Positions 7,710 to 16,612 are shown, counted from the stretch's first letter. The stretch is 64,000 nucleotides of DNA from an uncultured Bacteroidales bacterium (GCA_944326305.1 CALVDL010000001.1:62001-126000), one strand, 5' to 3'. Numbers and translations are program-made. The notes: generated from the sequence alone by a model not told the origin.

Positions 7710-10700
7710 ATGAAAAGACACGTTTATCTGATGTTTGCGGCCATCCTCCTGTGCGGGGGAATGGCCGTCTCGGCCGCCGCTCCTGCAGATGAGGGCGGTG
7801 CACCTCTCTGGATGAGGTATCCGAAGATTTCCCCGGACGGGACCATGATAGCCTTTTCGTACAGAGGGGATATCTACTATGTACCTGTATCCGGAGGGGA
7901 GGCGGTGCGCCTTACCTCATCCGCTTCATTCGAGTCGCAGCCTGTATGGTCCAGCGACTCCAGGACAATAGCATTCGTTTCCGACCGTTTCGGGGGCATG
8001 GATATCTTCACAGTCGGGACCGGGGGCGGCAACGCCGTGAGGATCACCACCCATTCCGGTACCGAGACACCTCTGGCATTCTCGCCTGACGACAAGTATA
8101 TCTATTTTTCTGCCGCCATCCAGGACCCGGCATCAAGTGCGATGTGGTCATCGTCTTGGGTTACAGAACTTTACCGGGTAAAGTCAGGAGGCGGGCGTCC
8201 GGAACTGGTGACAGCCACTCCTGTATGCTCCGTGAGCTTCGGACCTGACGGGGAGTCATTCCTGTATTATGACCGTACAGGCAGCGAGAACATCTGGCGC
8301 AAGCACCATACATCCTCTGTGGCACGCAACATCTATTATTATGATGCAGAGGAAGGGACACATACCCGTATTACCGCCAATCCCGGGGAGGACCGGGACC
8401 CTGTCTTTGCCGGTGACGGGAGGATGGTATTCCTGAGCGAGCGCGACGGAGGGTCGTTCAATGTCTATTCGGCCTCTGTGGACGATGCGGAAAACGCCAC
8501 GGCCCTTACCCATTTTGAGGGGCATCCGGTCCGCTTCCTCAGCCGTGCGGAAAACGGTACGCTCTGTTTCGGATACAGAGGTGAGATATATACCATGACC
8601 GAGGGCGGGAAACCCGGGAAGGTGCATGTGTCCATTTCCGTGGACAGCCCTGAGTATCCATCCTCTATAAGGCCGGGAGGCGTGGACGAGATGGCGGTGT
8701 CCGACGACGGGAAGGAGATCGTCCTGCTGAGCCGCGGCGAGGTGTTCGCCACCACGGATGAATACGGCACCACCAGGCAGATTACGCATACGGCAGAGGC
8801 GGAGGAGGGACTGACCGTTTCCCCTGACGGCAAGACCATTGTCTATGCTTCCGAGAGAGACGGCCGCTGGAATCTCTACAAGGCCACCATGCAGAGGGAG
8901 GATGACCTGCATTTCGCATACGCCACCCTGATAGACGAGGAACCTCTTTTCAAGGACACCAAGGCCGAGAGGACATATCCTTCATTCTCTCCTGACGGCA
9001 AGGAACTCGCGTTCCTGGAAAACCGCAATATACTCAAGGTCCTTGATCTCGGGACCGGAAAGGTCCGCCAGATCACCGACGGAAGCCAGCATTACGGGGA
9101 GTTCGAGTATGACTGGTCCCCTGACGGCAAATGGTTTGCCCTGACTCTGATTACAAACCGCCGCGACCCTTACAGCGACATCGGTATCGTCTCGGCAGCC
9201 GGCGGAGACAGTATTCACAATGTTACCAGCAGCGGGTATATAGATGTCTCTCCGCAGTGGGTGATGGACGGGAATGCCGTTATCTTCGTCTCCAACAGGC
9301 TGGGACTCCGCTCCCATGCCTCGTGGGGCAGCCAGGATGACGTGTTCATTGCTTTCATGAACCGCAAGGCATACGACGAGTTCAACATGTCCGAGGAGGA
9401 ATACGCCCTTTACAAGGAGAAGAAAGAGGCTGCGGAGAAGAAGGAGAAAGAAGCGCAGGAGGAGAAAGACACCAAGGACAGGAAAGGGAAGAAGGATGGA
9501 GATGCCGGAAAGGACAAGGACGGTGAAAAGGAAGATAAACAGGAGGAGGACAAGACCATCCCCGTGGAGCTGGACGGCCTTGAAGACCGGGTGATGCGCC
9601 TTACCCCGATGTCCTCCAGCCTGGTTTCCGCAGCCATGACAGAGGACGGCGAGTCACTGTATTTCCTGAGTTCCTTCGAGAAAGGCGTCGACCTGTGGGA
9701 GCTCAAGCCAAGGACAGGGGAGATTTCCCTTGTGAAAAAAGGAGTCCCTGCCGGTGCGATGCACATCGACAATGAAGGGAAGAACCTTTACATCCTCGGA
9801 TACCGTCCTCAGGTCATGTCATTGGGAGACAAGCAGCTGAAGCCTGTCGACTTCAATATGGAAATGGATCTTGACCGGGCCGCCGAGAGAGCGTACATGT
9901 TCGACCATGTGTTCAAGCAGGAGAAACGTAAATTCTACAGTGCGGACTATCATGGAGTGGACCTGGACCGCCTGCAGAAGGACTATGAGCCTTTCCTTGC
10001 CCATATCAACAACAATTATGACTTCTCCGAGATGCTTTCCGAGATTCTCGGCGAGCTGAACGTCTCCCATACCGGGTCCGGCTACAGGGGAGTGCCTGCA
10101 GAGAAGCCGACCCCGGCCCTCGGGCTGCTTTTCGACCAGGGATATGACGGCGACGGTCTGGAAATAGACGAAGTGCTGGAGGGCGGCCCGTTCTCCGTGG
10201 CCGGGTCGAAGGTGAAGAAGGGGACTGTCCTCGAAAAGATAGACGGCGAGCCGGTGGTGGCAGGGGAGGACTGGTTCCCTCTGATAAACGGCAAGCAGGG
10301 TGTCCAGGTGCTGTTCTCTTTCTATGACCCTGCCTCTAAGGAGCGCTGGGAGGAGGTCGCCAAGCCTGTCTCCGCCGGGGAACAGAACGAGATGCTGTAC
10401 CGCAGGTGGGTCAAGAGCCGTGCAGCCGCTGTGGACAGCCTTTCAGGAGGACGCCTCGGGTATGTACATATCCGTTCCATGGCGGACGGAAGCTACCGTG
10501 ACGTATATGCCGACATCCTGGGCAAATACAACCTGCGTGACGGGATTGTGATAGATACTCGCCACAACGGCGGCGGACGTCTCCACGAGGACATTGAGAT
10601 CCTTTTCAGCGGGGAGAAGTATCTGGAGCAGGTCATCCAGGGCACTGTCGTGTGCGACATGCCGTCCCGCAGGTACAACAAGCACTCCATCATGCTTGTC

Positions 10701-11021
10701 AGCGAGGACAACTACTCCAACGCACATGGCACCCCGTGGGTCTATCAGCACCAGGGGCTCGGCTCGATAGTCGGGATGCCGGTCCCGGGAACGATGACTT
10801 CCGTGAACTGGGAGACACTCCAGGACCCTTCAATGTATTTCGGAATCCCTGTCATAGGCTACAGGACCCGTGACGGGCATTACCTGGAGAATTCGCAGCT
10901 TGAGCCTGACTTCCTCGTGAGGAACAAGCCGGAAGAAATCATAGAAGGACGTGACGAACAGCTGGAAGTGGCTGTCCGGGAGCTTCTTAAGCAGATAGAT
11001 GCCGATCCTGACCGCTGGTAG
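7710..11021 (+). CDS. Tricorn-like S41 protease with PD40 beta-propellers
   Basis: The 1103-residue secreted protein has a signal peptide (MKRHVYLMFAAILLCGGMAVSAAA). Residues about 30-560 contain two blocks of WD40-like PD40 repeats (repeated SPDG motifs followed by short beta runs), as in tricorn. A lysine/glutamate-rich linker lies near residues 565-620. The C-terminal half has a tricorn C1-like region with LNVSHTG (catalytic histidine, near 785), a PDZ-like segment, and the S41 core IDTRHNGGG and EDNYSNAHGTPW (nucleophilic serine near 1002), then VGMPVPGTMTSVNWE. It should degrade peptides in the periplasm. Start ATG 7710 was chosen for the signal peptide; nine upstream codons are dispensable. 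Confidence 0.92.
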   Translation: MKRHVYLMFAAILLCGGMAVSAAAPADEGGAPLWMRYPKISPDGTMIAFSYRGDIYYVPVSGGEAVRLTSSASFESQPVWSSDSRTIAFVSDRFGGMDIFTVGTGGGNAVRITTHSGTETPLAFSPDDKYIYFSAAIQDPASSAMWSSSWVTELYRVKSGGGRPELVTATPVCSVSFGPDGESFLYYDRTGSENIWRKHHTSSVARNIYYYDAEEGTHTRITANPGEDRDPVFAGDGRMVFLSERDGGSFNVYSASVDDAENATALTHFEGHPVRFLSRAENGTLCFGYRGEIYTMTEGGKPGKVHVSISVDSPEYPSSIRPGGVDEMAVSDDGKEIVLLSRGEVFATTDEYGTTRQITHTAEAEEGLTVSPDGKTIVYASERDGRWNLYKATMQREDDLHFAYATLIDEEPLFKDTKAERTYPSFSPDGKELAFLENRNILKVLDLGTGKVRQITDGSQHYGEFEYDWSPDGKWFALTLITNRRDPYSDIGIVSAAGGDSIHNVTSSGYIDVSPQWVMDGNAVIFVSNRLGLRSHASWGSQDDVFIAFMNRKAYDEFNMSEEEYALYKEKKEAAEKKEKEAQEEKDTKDRKGKKDGDAGKDKDGEKEDKQEEDKTIPVELDGLEDRVMRLTPMSSSLVSAAMTEDGESLYFLSSFEKGVDLWELKPRTGEISLVKKGVPAGAMHIDNEGKNLYILGYRPQVMSLGDKQLKPVDFNMEMDLDRAAERAYMFDHVFKQEKRKFYSADYHGVDLDRLQKDYEPFLAHINNNYDFSEMLSEILGELNVSHTGSGYRGVPAEKPTPALGLLFDQGYDGDGLEIDEVLEGGPFSVAGSKVKKGTVLEKIDGEPVVAGEDWFPLINGKQGVQVLFSFYDPASKERWEEVAKPVSAGEQNEMLYRRWVKSRAAAVDSLSGGRLGYVHIRSMADGSYRDVYADILGKYNLRDGIVIDTRHNGGGRLHEDIEILFSGEKYLEQVIQGTVVCDMPSRRYNKHSIMLVSEDNYSNAHGTPWVYQHQGLGSIVGMPVPGTMTSVNWETLQDPSMYFGIPVIGYRTRDGHYLENSQLEPDFLVRNKPEEIIEGRDEQLEVAVRELLKQIDADPDRW

Positions 11022-11147
11022 GTCAAGACGGCTCCATACGTGTCGCAAGCCAAGAGAGGGGACCGTGCAGGTAGCATGGCCCCCTCTCTCATTCTGGCCG
11101 GATACCCCTCATGGCATGCTGGGTCTGCAGGCGTCTGCGGCCATCGC

Positions 11148-11384
11148 TCAGATATGGAGGTATTCTCTCAGAGTGCTGATATATACGTCCATAGCCTGAC
11201 GGCCTTTCTCGGTCATGGCGCATGTAGTGCGCGGCTTTTTCCCGACAATCTCTTTGCGGACACTGATGTATCCCGCTTCGGCGAGCTTGTCTATCTGTAC
11301 GCTCAGGTTACCGGATGTCGCCTCTGTCTTTTCTTTCAGCCAGACGAAATCGGCCTCTTCCACACTCAGCAGCAGGGACATCAC
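11148..11384 (-). CDS. Winged-helix transcriptional regulator, N-terminus shortened
   Basis: The 78 residues (LLSVEEADFVWLKEKTEATSGNLSVQIDKLAEAGYISVRKEIVGKKPRTTCAMTEKGRQAM) match the single winged-helix MarR-like family (HTH_27 type) of about 100 residues. Family proteins normally begin some 20 residues earlier with ...RLSVMSLLL. Here DGKRLSVMS is encoded just upstream but is preceded in frame by a TAA, beyond which DFTDFSQAMT continues. So the gene either starts at ATG 11384 or at the adjacent GTG, or it carries a nonsense mutation. It follows the MscS gene by about 60 bp. Confidence 0.65.
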   Translation of the reverse strand: MMSLLLSVEEADFVWLKEKTEATSGNLSVQIDKLAEAGYISVRKEIVGKKPRTTCAMTEKGRQAMDVYISTLREYLHI

Positions 11385-11445
11385 CGACAGTCTCTTCCCG
11401 TCTTATGTCATGGCCTGAGAAAAATCCGTGAAGTCCTGGCAGGTG

Positions 11446-12645
11446 TCATGAGAGCGAAGCCCTTTCCAGGTCAAGGCCTGACGGCTTCTGGTATATCCTG
11501 AGGCCGAACAGTGGCAGTGAGGCTATCACATGTTCCATCACTTCCGCGGCAAGGTGCTCATGGGGCACCCAGTCTTTCGCGGCAGTGAAGAAATAGAACT
11601 GCAGGGGCAGGCCTTCCGATGTGGGTTCCAGCTGTCTGATCATGAGCATGAGGTCGCTGTTGATTCCTGACAAGCTGCGGAGATAGTCCTCGGTGGTGGC
11701 CCTGAAGAGTTTCAGGTTCACTGTCTTTTCGCTGATGGTCATTCTTTTGGCCCAGGGTTCCGCTGCGAAACGCCCGATCTCCTCCGGGGTGCAGAACCGT
11801 ATGGAATTCATGTCGATGCGTATGGACCTGGCTACTCTGCGCCCTCCGCTTTCCCACATGCCGCGCCAGTTCTTGAAGGAATCGCTCACAAGTATGTAGG
11901 GAGGGATGGTAGTGATGGTCTTGTCCCAGTTCCTCACTTTTACAGTGTTCATTGTCACATCTTCGACAATCCCGTCCACTCCGTATTTTTCGAGCGCTAT
12001 CCAGTCCCCGGGCCGCAGCATGTCGTGGGCCGATAGCTGTACACCCGCCACCACTCCGAGGATGGTGTCCTTGAAGACAAGCATCAGTACTGTGGCCATA
12101 GCGCCAAGTCCGGTAAGCAGGGCAGTGAAGTCCTTGTTTATGAGCGCCCCGATTATCAGGATCACTCCGACGCATACTACCACGACCTTGAGAAGCTGGT
12201 ATATGCCTTTCATCGGTTTGTTCCGCAGGACGTCGGATTCGCTGGAAATGGCGTAAAGGGATGTGATGAATTCGCAGATCAACCGGCAGAACACTATTAT
12301 TATATATATGTACAGCGCTTTCGAAATGAGTGCAGTCCATTGGGATTCTTCCGGGAACAGCAGGGGAAGGGTCGCCTGGAATGTGATCGGGGGAATGAGG
12401 TGGAAGGCGTTGTGGAGGACTTTGCCGTTAGTTATGTAGTTGTCCCACTTGAATGCCGTCTTCACAGCCACCTTGCGGATGACCGGGATGAGCAGCTTGC
12501 AGCACAGGAAGTCCACGAGGTAGGCAATGACCACCACTGCGCATGTCATGACGATGCGCATATGGGTATTCATGTCCATAATATTGGCAGCGTGCTGTTC
12601 TATCATTTGGTCGTACAATATTTTAATGGTTCCGCTGCAAGCCAT
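11446..12645 (-). CDS. MscS-family mechanosensitive ion channel (YbdG-like)
   Basis: The product of about 399 residues has four to five N-terminal hydrophobic helices, then the MscS pore-lining helix region (ALLTGLGAMATVLMLVFKDTILGVVAGVQL) near residue 185, and the beta domain with the GDWIALEKYGVDGIVEDVTMNTVKVR signature of YbdG-type channels. It should open under membrane tension during hypo-osmotic shock. The longest frame starts at 12681, but that ATG lies inside the -7 promoter element; ATG 12645 is the first plausible start, with ATG 12606 also possible. Confidence 0.88.
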   Translation of the reverse strand: MACSGTIKILYDQMIEQHAANIMDMNTHMRIVMTCAVVVIAYLVDFLCCKLLIPVIRKVAVKTAFKWDNYITNGKVLHNAFHLIPPITFQATLPLLFPEESQWTALISKALYIYIIIVFCRLICEFITSLYAISSESDVLRNKPMKGIYQLLKVVVVCVGVILIIGALINKDFTALLTGLGAMATVLMLVFKDTILGVVAGVQLSAHDMLRPGDWIALEKYGVDGIVEDVTMNTVKVRNWDKTITTIPPYILVSDSFKNWRGMWESGGRRVARSIRIDMNSIRFCTPEEIGRFAAEPWAKRMTISEKTVNLKLFRATTEDYLRSLSGINSDLMLMIRQLEPTSEGLPLQFYFFTAAKDWVPHEHLAAEVMEHVIASLPLFGLRIYQKPSGLDLERASLS

Positions 12646-12678
12646 GTGCCCAGGTAGGCCATCTTCCTGCATGCCATG

Positions 12679-12710
12679 CAAAGATAAATCTGCGGGATGT
12701 TCCCTGCAAA
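12679..12710 (-). promoter_or_regulatory. mscS promoter
   Basis: On the minus strand TTTG (12710-12707) is separated by exactly 20 bases from TATCTTTG (12686-12679). This excludes the ATG at 12681 as the start codon of the channel gene. On the other strand, TAAATTTG at 12753-12760 is the likely -7 element for yccF. Confidence 0.75.
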
Positions 12711-12785
12711 TATTTTCCGGAAAATCCGGATAGTTTTTCCACGGGAAAAAAGTAAATTTGTCCGTAATTTTAATCAGTACTGTTT

Positions 12786-13163
12786 ATGCGCATTATCGGA
12801 AACCTGCTGTGGTGGATCTTCGGAGGGCTCGAGGCCGCCATAGGCTATTTCACCGGAAGCCTGGCTCTGGCCGTCACTATCGTGGGCATCCCTTTCGCCA
12901 TGCAGACATTCAAGATCGGTATTCTGTGTCTGTGGCCTTTCGGCTCCGAGGTCCGGAAGGGTGATTCCCCGGCCGGATGCATCCGCATCCCGCTGAATAT
13001 CATCTGGGTAATATTCGGGGGCCTGTGGGCGTGGCTCAACCATGTATTGTTCGGTATCCTGCTGTGCATCACTATAATAGGCATCCCGTTCGGCAAACAG
13101 CATTTCAAGATGGCCGGTCTGTCGCTGACCCCGTTCGGCCGCGATGTGCAGCTCAATATCTGA
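12786..13163 (+). CDS. YccF (DUF307) inner-membrane protein
   Basis: The 125-residue protein consists of two similar halves, each with a hydrophobic helix pair and the phrase (V/I)TI(V/I)GIPFAMQTFKI / ITIIGIPFGKQHFKM, followed by WPFG or TPFG. This duplicated IGIPFG pattern is diagnostic of YccF. The family's function is not established. The start is ATG 12786, 26 bp after a TAAATTTG promoter element. The CAT-like fragment begins 7 bp after its stop and may be cotranscribed. Confidence 0.9.
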   Translation: MRIIGNLLWWIFGGLEAAIGYFTGSLALAVTIVGIPFAMQTFKIGILCLWPFGSEVRKGDSPAGCIRIPLNIIWVIFGGLWAWLNHVLFGILLCITIIGIPFGKQHFKMAGLSLTPFGRDVQLNI

Positions 13164-13170
13164 GACCAAT

Positions 13171-13494
13171 ATGATGAAAGACGTGGACCCTAAAGGGACA
13201 TCCAGGGCGTATGCGTTCGAGATGTGGATGGATGCGCCGATGCCGATGGTCACATTCATTAAGACGCTTGATGTGTCGCGGCTTGTAAGGATGTGCAGGC
13301 GTAATGGGTTGAAATTCAATATGCTGATGCTCTGGTATGTGGGCCGTACAGCAAGCGGTGTCAAGGAATTCTACATGCTTCCGGTGGGACGGAAGCTGAT
13401 ACAGTATGACAACCTTGCTGTCAATACCATTGTAGCTGACAGCAGGGGAGAGGTGAGTTCTTGCGACATACCTTTCTCAAAAACACTTTTATAA
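13171..13494 (+). pseudogene. Chloramphenicol acetyltransferase-like gene, 3' half lost
   Basis: The 107 residues (AYAFEMWMDAPMPMVTFIKTLDVSRLV...GLKFNMLMLWYVGRTASGVKEFYMLPVGRKL) clearly match the N-terminal half of the CAT trimer fold, normally about 210 residues. The catalytic HHxxxDG motif and the whole C-terminal half are missing. The frame ends where a 33-bp palindromic tandem repeat begins (13484), so the last residues KTLL are repeat-encoded. No remaining CAT-like sequence is visible downstream. The gene is presumably inactive. Confidence 0.85.
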
Positions 13495-13565
13495 AAGCGA
13501 ATTTTTATACAAAAAACACTTTTGTGGAAGTGAAATTTTGATTGAAAAGCACTTTTATGAAAGTG
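13484..13565. repeat. Three 33-bp tandem copies of a CACTTTTATGAAAGTG palindrome
   Basis: Palindromic 16-mers lie at 13484-13499 (CACTTTTATAAAAGCG), 13517-13532 (CACTTTTGTGGAAGTG) and 13550-13565 (CACTTTTATGAAAGTG), spaced exactly 33 bp. AT-rich linkers separate them. The array replaces the 3' half of the CAT gene. It is unrelated to the TGTCATTTCGA repeats elsewhere. Confidence 0.85.
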
Positions 13566-13814
13566 TTGTTTCGTGTTCGCGTAAATGGCTGTCTGACTGA
13601 AAAAATCATGGAATCTACACCGAAAAGATCCTTAAAAGAATTTTGGGAAAATTTAAAACAGGTTCTTAAATTTGGGGGAAATAGAATGGTTGTCTTTATA
13701 TGAAAGCATTGCGTTTATTAATTGCCGGGCTTGTGTCTGCCGCCATATCGGCCTTATGAGGCAGGAAATCCGGTATGGTGAGTCTGCTTGTATTGTCGTG
13801 ATATATAGGATATT
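13566..13814 (+). other. AT-rich stretch with two tiny ATGA-coupled reading frames
   Basis: A 31-codon frame (13608-13703, MESTPKRSLKEFWENL...) overlaps by ATGA with a 19-codon frame (13700-13759, MKALRLLIAGLVSAAISAL), which looks like a bare signal peptide. A TAAATTTG element lies at 13667-13674 inside the first frame, within the phrase TTCTTAAATTTGGGG that recurs at 14274-14288. There is no homology I recognise; these may be gene debris. Confidence 0.35.
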
Positions 13815-14216
13815 ATGAATGTGCTGAAATCCATTGTCGTCTGGATGTGCTTTGTCCCTGCCGCAATCCTCAATGGCGGGTTGAGGGAGTATGTGCTGGT
13901 GCAGGCTGTCGGGGAATCCAGGGCCCTGCCCCTGAGCGGGATAATCCTGAGCATCCTCATTTTCCTTGTCACATGGCTCCTTTTCCCGAGGATTGTGAAA
14001 AACTGCACTTCCGGGGAAAGCTGGCTCATAGGTGCTGCATGGGTATGCCTTACCGTCATTTTCGAGTTTGCGGGAGGTCTTGCCTCCGGAGAGACCTTAG
14101 GAAACCTTGTGCAAGCCTATAATCCGTTGTCCGGCAACCTTTGGCTGCTTGTCCTGGCCGTGACTGCAGTCTCTCCTGTCATTGTGAGGAAACGTAAAAA
14201 CAGACCGGACGCCTGA
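13815..14216 (+). CDS. Small four-helix membrane protein
   Basis: The 133-residue protein has four hydrophobic helices and the conserved-looking phrase AAILNGGLREYVLVQAVGESRALPLSG in the first loop, plus FEFAGG in helix three and LWLLVL in helix four. Similar short membrane proteins of unknown function with an (I/L)NG(x)(I/L)RE motif occur in several phyla. I do not recognise a named family. It stands alone between repeat debris and a small ORF. Confidence 0.75.
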   Translation: MNVLKSIVVWMCFVPAAILNGGLREYVLVQAVGESRALPLSGIILSILIFLVTWLLFPRIVKNCTSGESWLIGAAWVCLTVIFEFAGGLASGETLGNLVQAYNPLSGNLWLLVLAVTAVSPVIVRKRKNRPDA

Positions 14217-14308
14217 GGCCCTGCATCACAGCGCTTTCCGGTACATCCTTATAAGACTGCCGCTTTTGAACAGTTTCTTAAATTTGGGGCAGTAAAAAGT
14301 TTTCTGAT

Positions 14309-14533
14309 ATGGGAGATTTCATGAGAAATACGGTAAGCATGCATCCGGACTGGAAAGTCCAGGAAATTCTGGCGATGGCGTTTGACCTTCATTGCAAGGC
14401 TGTCGGCAATGCACTGAAGGACATCAGCAAGAAATTTCCCTCCATTGTCTCGGACGAGATAAGCACATGGGATCTTTTATCAAAAAGGATAAGGCAGGTG
14501 CATGAGCTTGCTTCAAAATATCTGTTTCATTGA
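14309..14533 (+). CDS. Small hypothetical protein
   Basis: The 74-residue alpha-helical product (MGDFMRNTVSMHPDWKVQEILAMAFDLHCKAVGNALKDISKKFPS...) has no recognisable domain. A TAAATTTG promoter element at 14279-14286 lies 22 bp before the start, supporting expression. Its stop is 13 bp before the preferred ATG of the methyltransferase gene, so the two could be cotranscribed. An alternative start is the internal ATG at residue 5. Confidence 0.55.
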   Translation: MGDFMRNTVSMHPDWKVQEILAMAFDLHCKAVGNALKDISKKFPSIVSDEISTWDLLSKRIRQVHELASKYLFH

Positions 14534-14546
14534 TTTTAAAGTGTTT

Positions 14547-15188
14547 ATGGAACTGTCAGACTGGTTCAAAGGATTTGAGGAGGGTATTGCCTGTCTGCCG
14601 GCAGGGCAGAGGGAGGCATTTTTCAGGGAATGCGGCAGGAATTGTGTGGAGGCAGAGTCCGCCACCATCATGGTGCAGCGATACCATTCTCCGTGCGGGG
14701 ATCTGCTGCTCGGCTCGTTCGGCGGCAGGCTTTGCCTGTGCGACTGGGCGGTGGAAAGGCCACGGGACACAGTTGACAGGAGACTGAAGAAAATTCTCCG
14801 TGCGGACTATGTGGAGGCCACTTCGGATGTCATCCGGGAAGCGTCTTTGCAGCTTGATGAATATTTCGCCGGGCAGCGCAGGAGGTTCGATGTGCCGTTG
14901 CTTTTCTCCGGCACTGATTTCCAGAAGAAAGTATGGCGGAGGCTTCTTGAAATACCATATGGCAATACAGTGTCATACGGCGATTTGTCAAAGTCGTTGG
15001 GCTGTCCGGCTTCTGTCCGTGCTGTCGCCAATGCTAACGGAGCCAACGCGATATCCGTCTTCATCCCCTGTCACCGCGTCATCGGCATCGACGGCTCCCT
15101 GACAGGCTATGCCGGCGGTCTCGGTGCGAAAAAGGCATTGCTTGAGCTGGAGCGGAGGTCGCTGTATAGTATGAACGAAAGGATATAA
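14547..15188 (+). CDS. ogt: Methylated-DNA--protein-cysteine methyltransferase with foreign N-terminal segment
   Basis: From about M42 of the 213-residue product onward (MVQRYHSPCGDLLLG...) this is a normal Ogt/MGMT: DNA-binding helix-turn-helix with RAVANANGANA and the active-site motif IPCHRVIG, whose cysteine accepts the methyl group from O6-methylguanine. The first 41 residues (LSDWFKGFEEGIACLPAGQREAFFRECGRNCVEAES) are not part of the Ogt family; they look like the start of a small CGxxC-containing Bacteroidota protein family whose body is missing. The chimera is read from ATG 14547; ATG 14670 would give the plain enzyme. A weak inverted repeat (AATCCTG/CAGGATT) follows the stop. Confidence 0.87.
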   Translation: MELSDWFKGFEEGIACLPAGQREAFFRECGRNCVEAESATIMVQRYHSPCGDLLLGSFGGRLCLCDWAVERPRDTVDRRLKKILRADYVEATSDVIREASLQLDEYFAGQRRRFDVPLLFSGTDFQKKVWRRLLEIPYGNTVSYGDLSKSLGCPASVRAVANANGANAISVFIPCHRVIGIDGSLTGYAGGLGAKKALLELERRSLYSMNERI

Positions 15189-15325
15189 TGACATAGGTGA
15201 AAAATAGGTCTTGCCGGTAAGCGGAATCCTGCTTGCTGTGACCCTGCTTTCTCAGGATTCTGGTATCGGCATGTGAAAGATAAAATATTGATTTTCCGGA
15301 TAATATCATTAAACATTAATTCGTT

Positions 15326-16612
15326 ATGAAGATTCTATTTAAAGTATCATGCCTTATTGTCTCCTTTATGGCGGTATACGGCCAGGCCTATTCGCAGACA
15401 CGGGCGGATATGGAAATGGGTGAGATACTGAACAGCGGTGACCTGTTCCTGCTGAAGGAACGGTATCCGCAGCTGAAAGATTCGGTCAGTGTGGAAATGC
15501 TGAACCTTGTCGCAGAGGCACAGCTCGGTATCGGTTTCAACCGTCTGGAAAGTGCGGCCACGGCGCTGGACAGCCTGCTCCGGTTCCATCAGGATGAACT
15601 CGGGGATGAGACCTCACTCGGAATGGCGGCATCGCGGGCCATGAATCTTCTGAACCTGGGCCGGTATGCGGAGGCAGGTGAGGCCGGAGGGGTTCTTGTG
15701 GCAGCCCTGGAGGATGTCCTTCCGTTCGAATCCCTTTACAGCTTTATTTTTATCGAGCGTGTAGGCAAGGCTCTTGCAAATGTGCCGGCGCATTATGTCG
15801 AAAGGCCTCCGTACGATGTCTCCGTGCCGATGCGGAGCGAAACTGTCGGAAAGGGGCACCACATTTATATACCTGTTGAGGTAAACGGTGTTAAACGGGA
15901 CTATATCTTTGACACAGGCTGTTCATTCGGAAATTTCGTGTCGGAAAAATATGCGGAAGAGGCCGGCCTGGAGATAGTCGCGGACTCCATCCCTGTTTCC
16001 GGCATAGAGGTAGGGTATGTAAAACTGGCGACGGCGGATTCTATGAAAATCGGTGACATTGTATGCCACAACCCTGTTTTCATGGTCGCTCCGCCTGATG
16101 GACAGGTAGATTCCGTCTTTACTTTTGACGGAGTACTCGGATATCATTTTATCAGAGATGTCCGGGAAGTTGTTATAGACAACGCGGCTGGGGCATTCCT
16201 TTTCCCGTACCGGATAGCGGAGGGCGAGCCTAATATGTTTCTTTCCTCCAATGTTCCTAATGTCCGTATCGAGTACTGTTCCAGGCCGTTGGATATGGTC
16301 TTTGATACGGGTAATGTCAAATCCGACCTCGGGACCGGATTCGCCAGTAAGTTCCCTGATGCGCTGTCCGGCCTGGAAGAGCACACCGTCCGCAGGGGCG
16401 GGTTCGGCGGCATTTCACAGGTCCGGGCTGTGACTCTTCCTGAATTCTGTTTCAGCCTGTCCGGTACCCCTGTGACGCTTTATGGAACGGAAGTCATCGG
16501 GACGGACGGCGACAGCCAGTTGCTGTCCGGGTCGTTGGGGGCCGATATGGTGCTGTCGTTCAGACGGCTGATGATCAATTATGATAATATGTACGTCCGG
16601 GGAGACCGGTAG
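15326..16612 (+). CDS. Secreted retropepsin-like aspartic protease
   Basis: The 428-residue protein has a signal peptide (MKILFKVSCLIVSFMAVYGQAYSQ), an alpha-helical TPR-like region (residues about 25-165), and two aspartic-protease half domains with IFDTGCSFGNF near residue 197 and VFDTGNVKSDLG near residue 330. Retropepsins usually dimerise with one DTG per chain; here both lobes are in one chain, as in other Bacteroidota clan AA proteases. It should act in the periplasm or on the cell surface; the substrate is unknown. It has no obvious operon partner, though the alpha/beta hydrolase follows after 63 bp. Confidence 0.88.
   Translation: MKILFKVSCLIVSFMAVYGQAYSQTRADMEMGEILNSGDLFLLKERYPQLKDSVSVEMLNLVAEAQLGIGFNRLESAATALDSLLRFHQDELGDETSLGMAASRAMNLLNLGRYAEAGEAGGVLVAALEDVLPFESLYSFIFIERVGKALANVPAHYVERPPYDVSVPMRSETVGKGHHIYIPVEVNGVKRDYIFDTGCSFGNFVSEKYAEEAGLEIVADSIPVSGIEVGYVKLATADSMKIGDIVCHNPVFMVAPPDGQVDSVFTFDGVLGYHFIRDVREVVIDNAAGAFLFPYRIAEGEPNMFLSSNVPNVRIEYCSRPLDMVFDTGNVKSDLGTGFASKFPDALSGLEEHTVRRGGFGGISQVRAVTLPEFCFSLSGTPVTLYGTEVIGTDGDSQLLSGSLGADMVLSFRRLMINYDNMYVRGDR

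Noticed and set aside
8256..8912. Long minus-strand open frame inside the tricorn-like protease gene
   Set aside because: It is an antisense shadow in high-GC coding sequence without a signal, domain or promoter.
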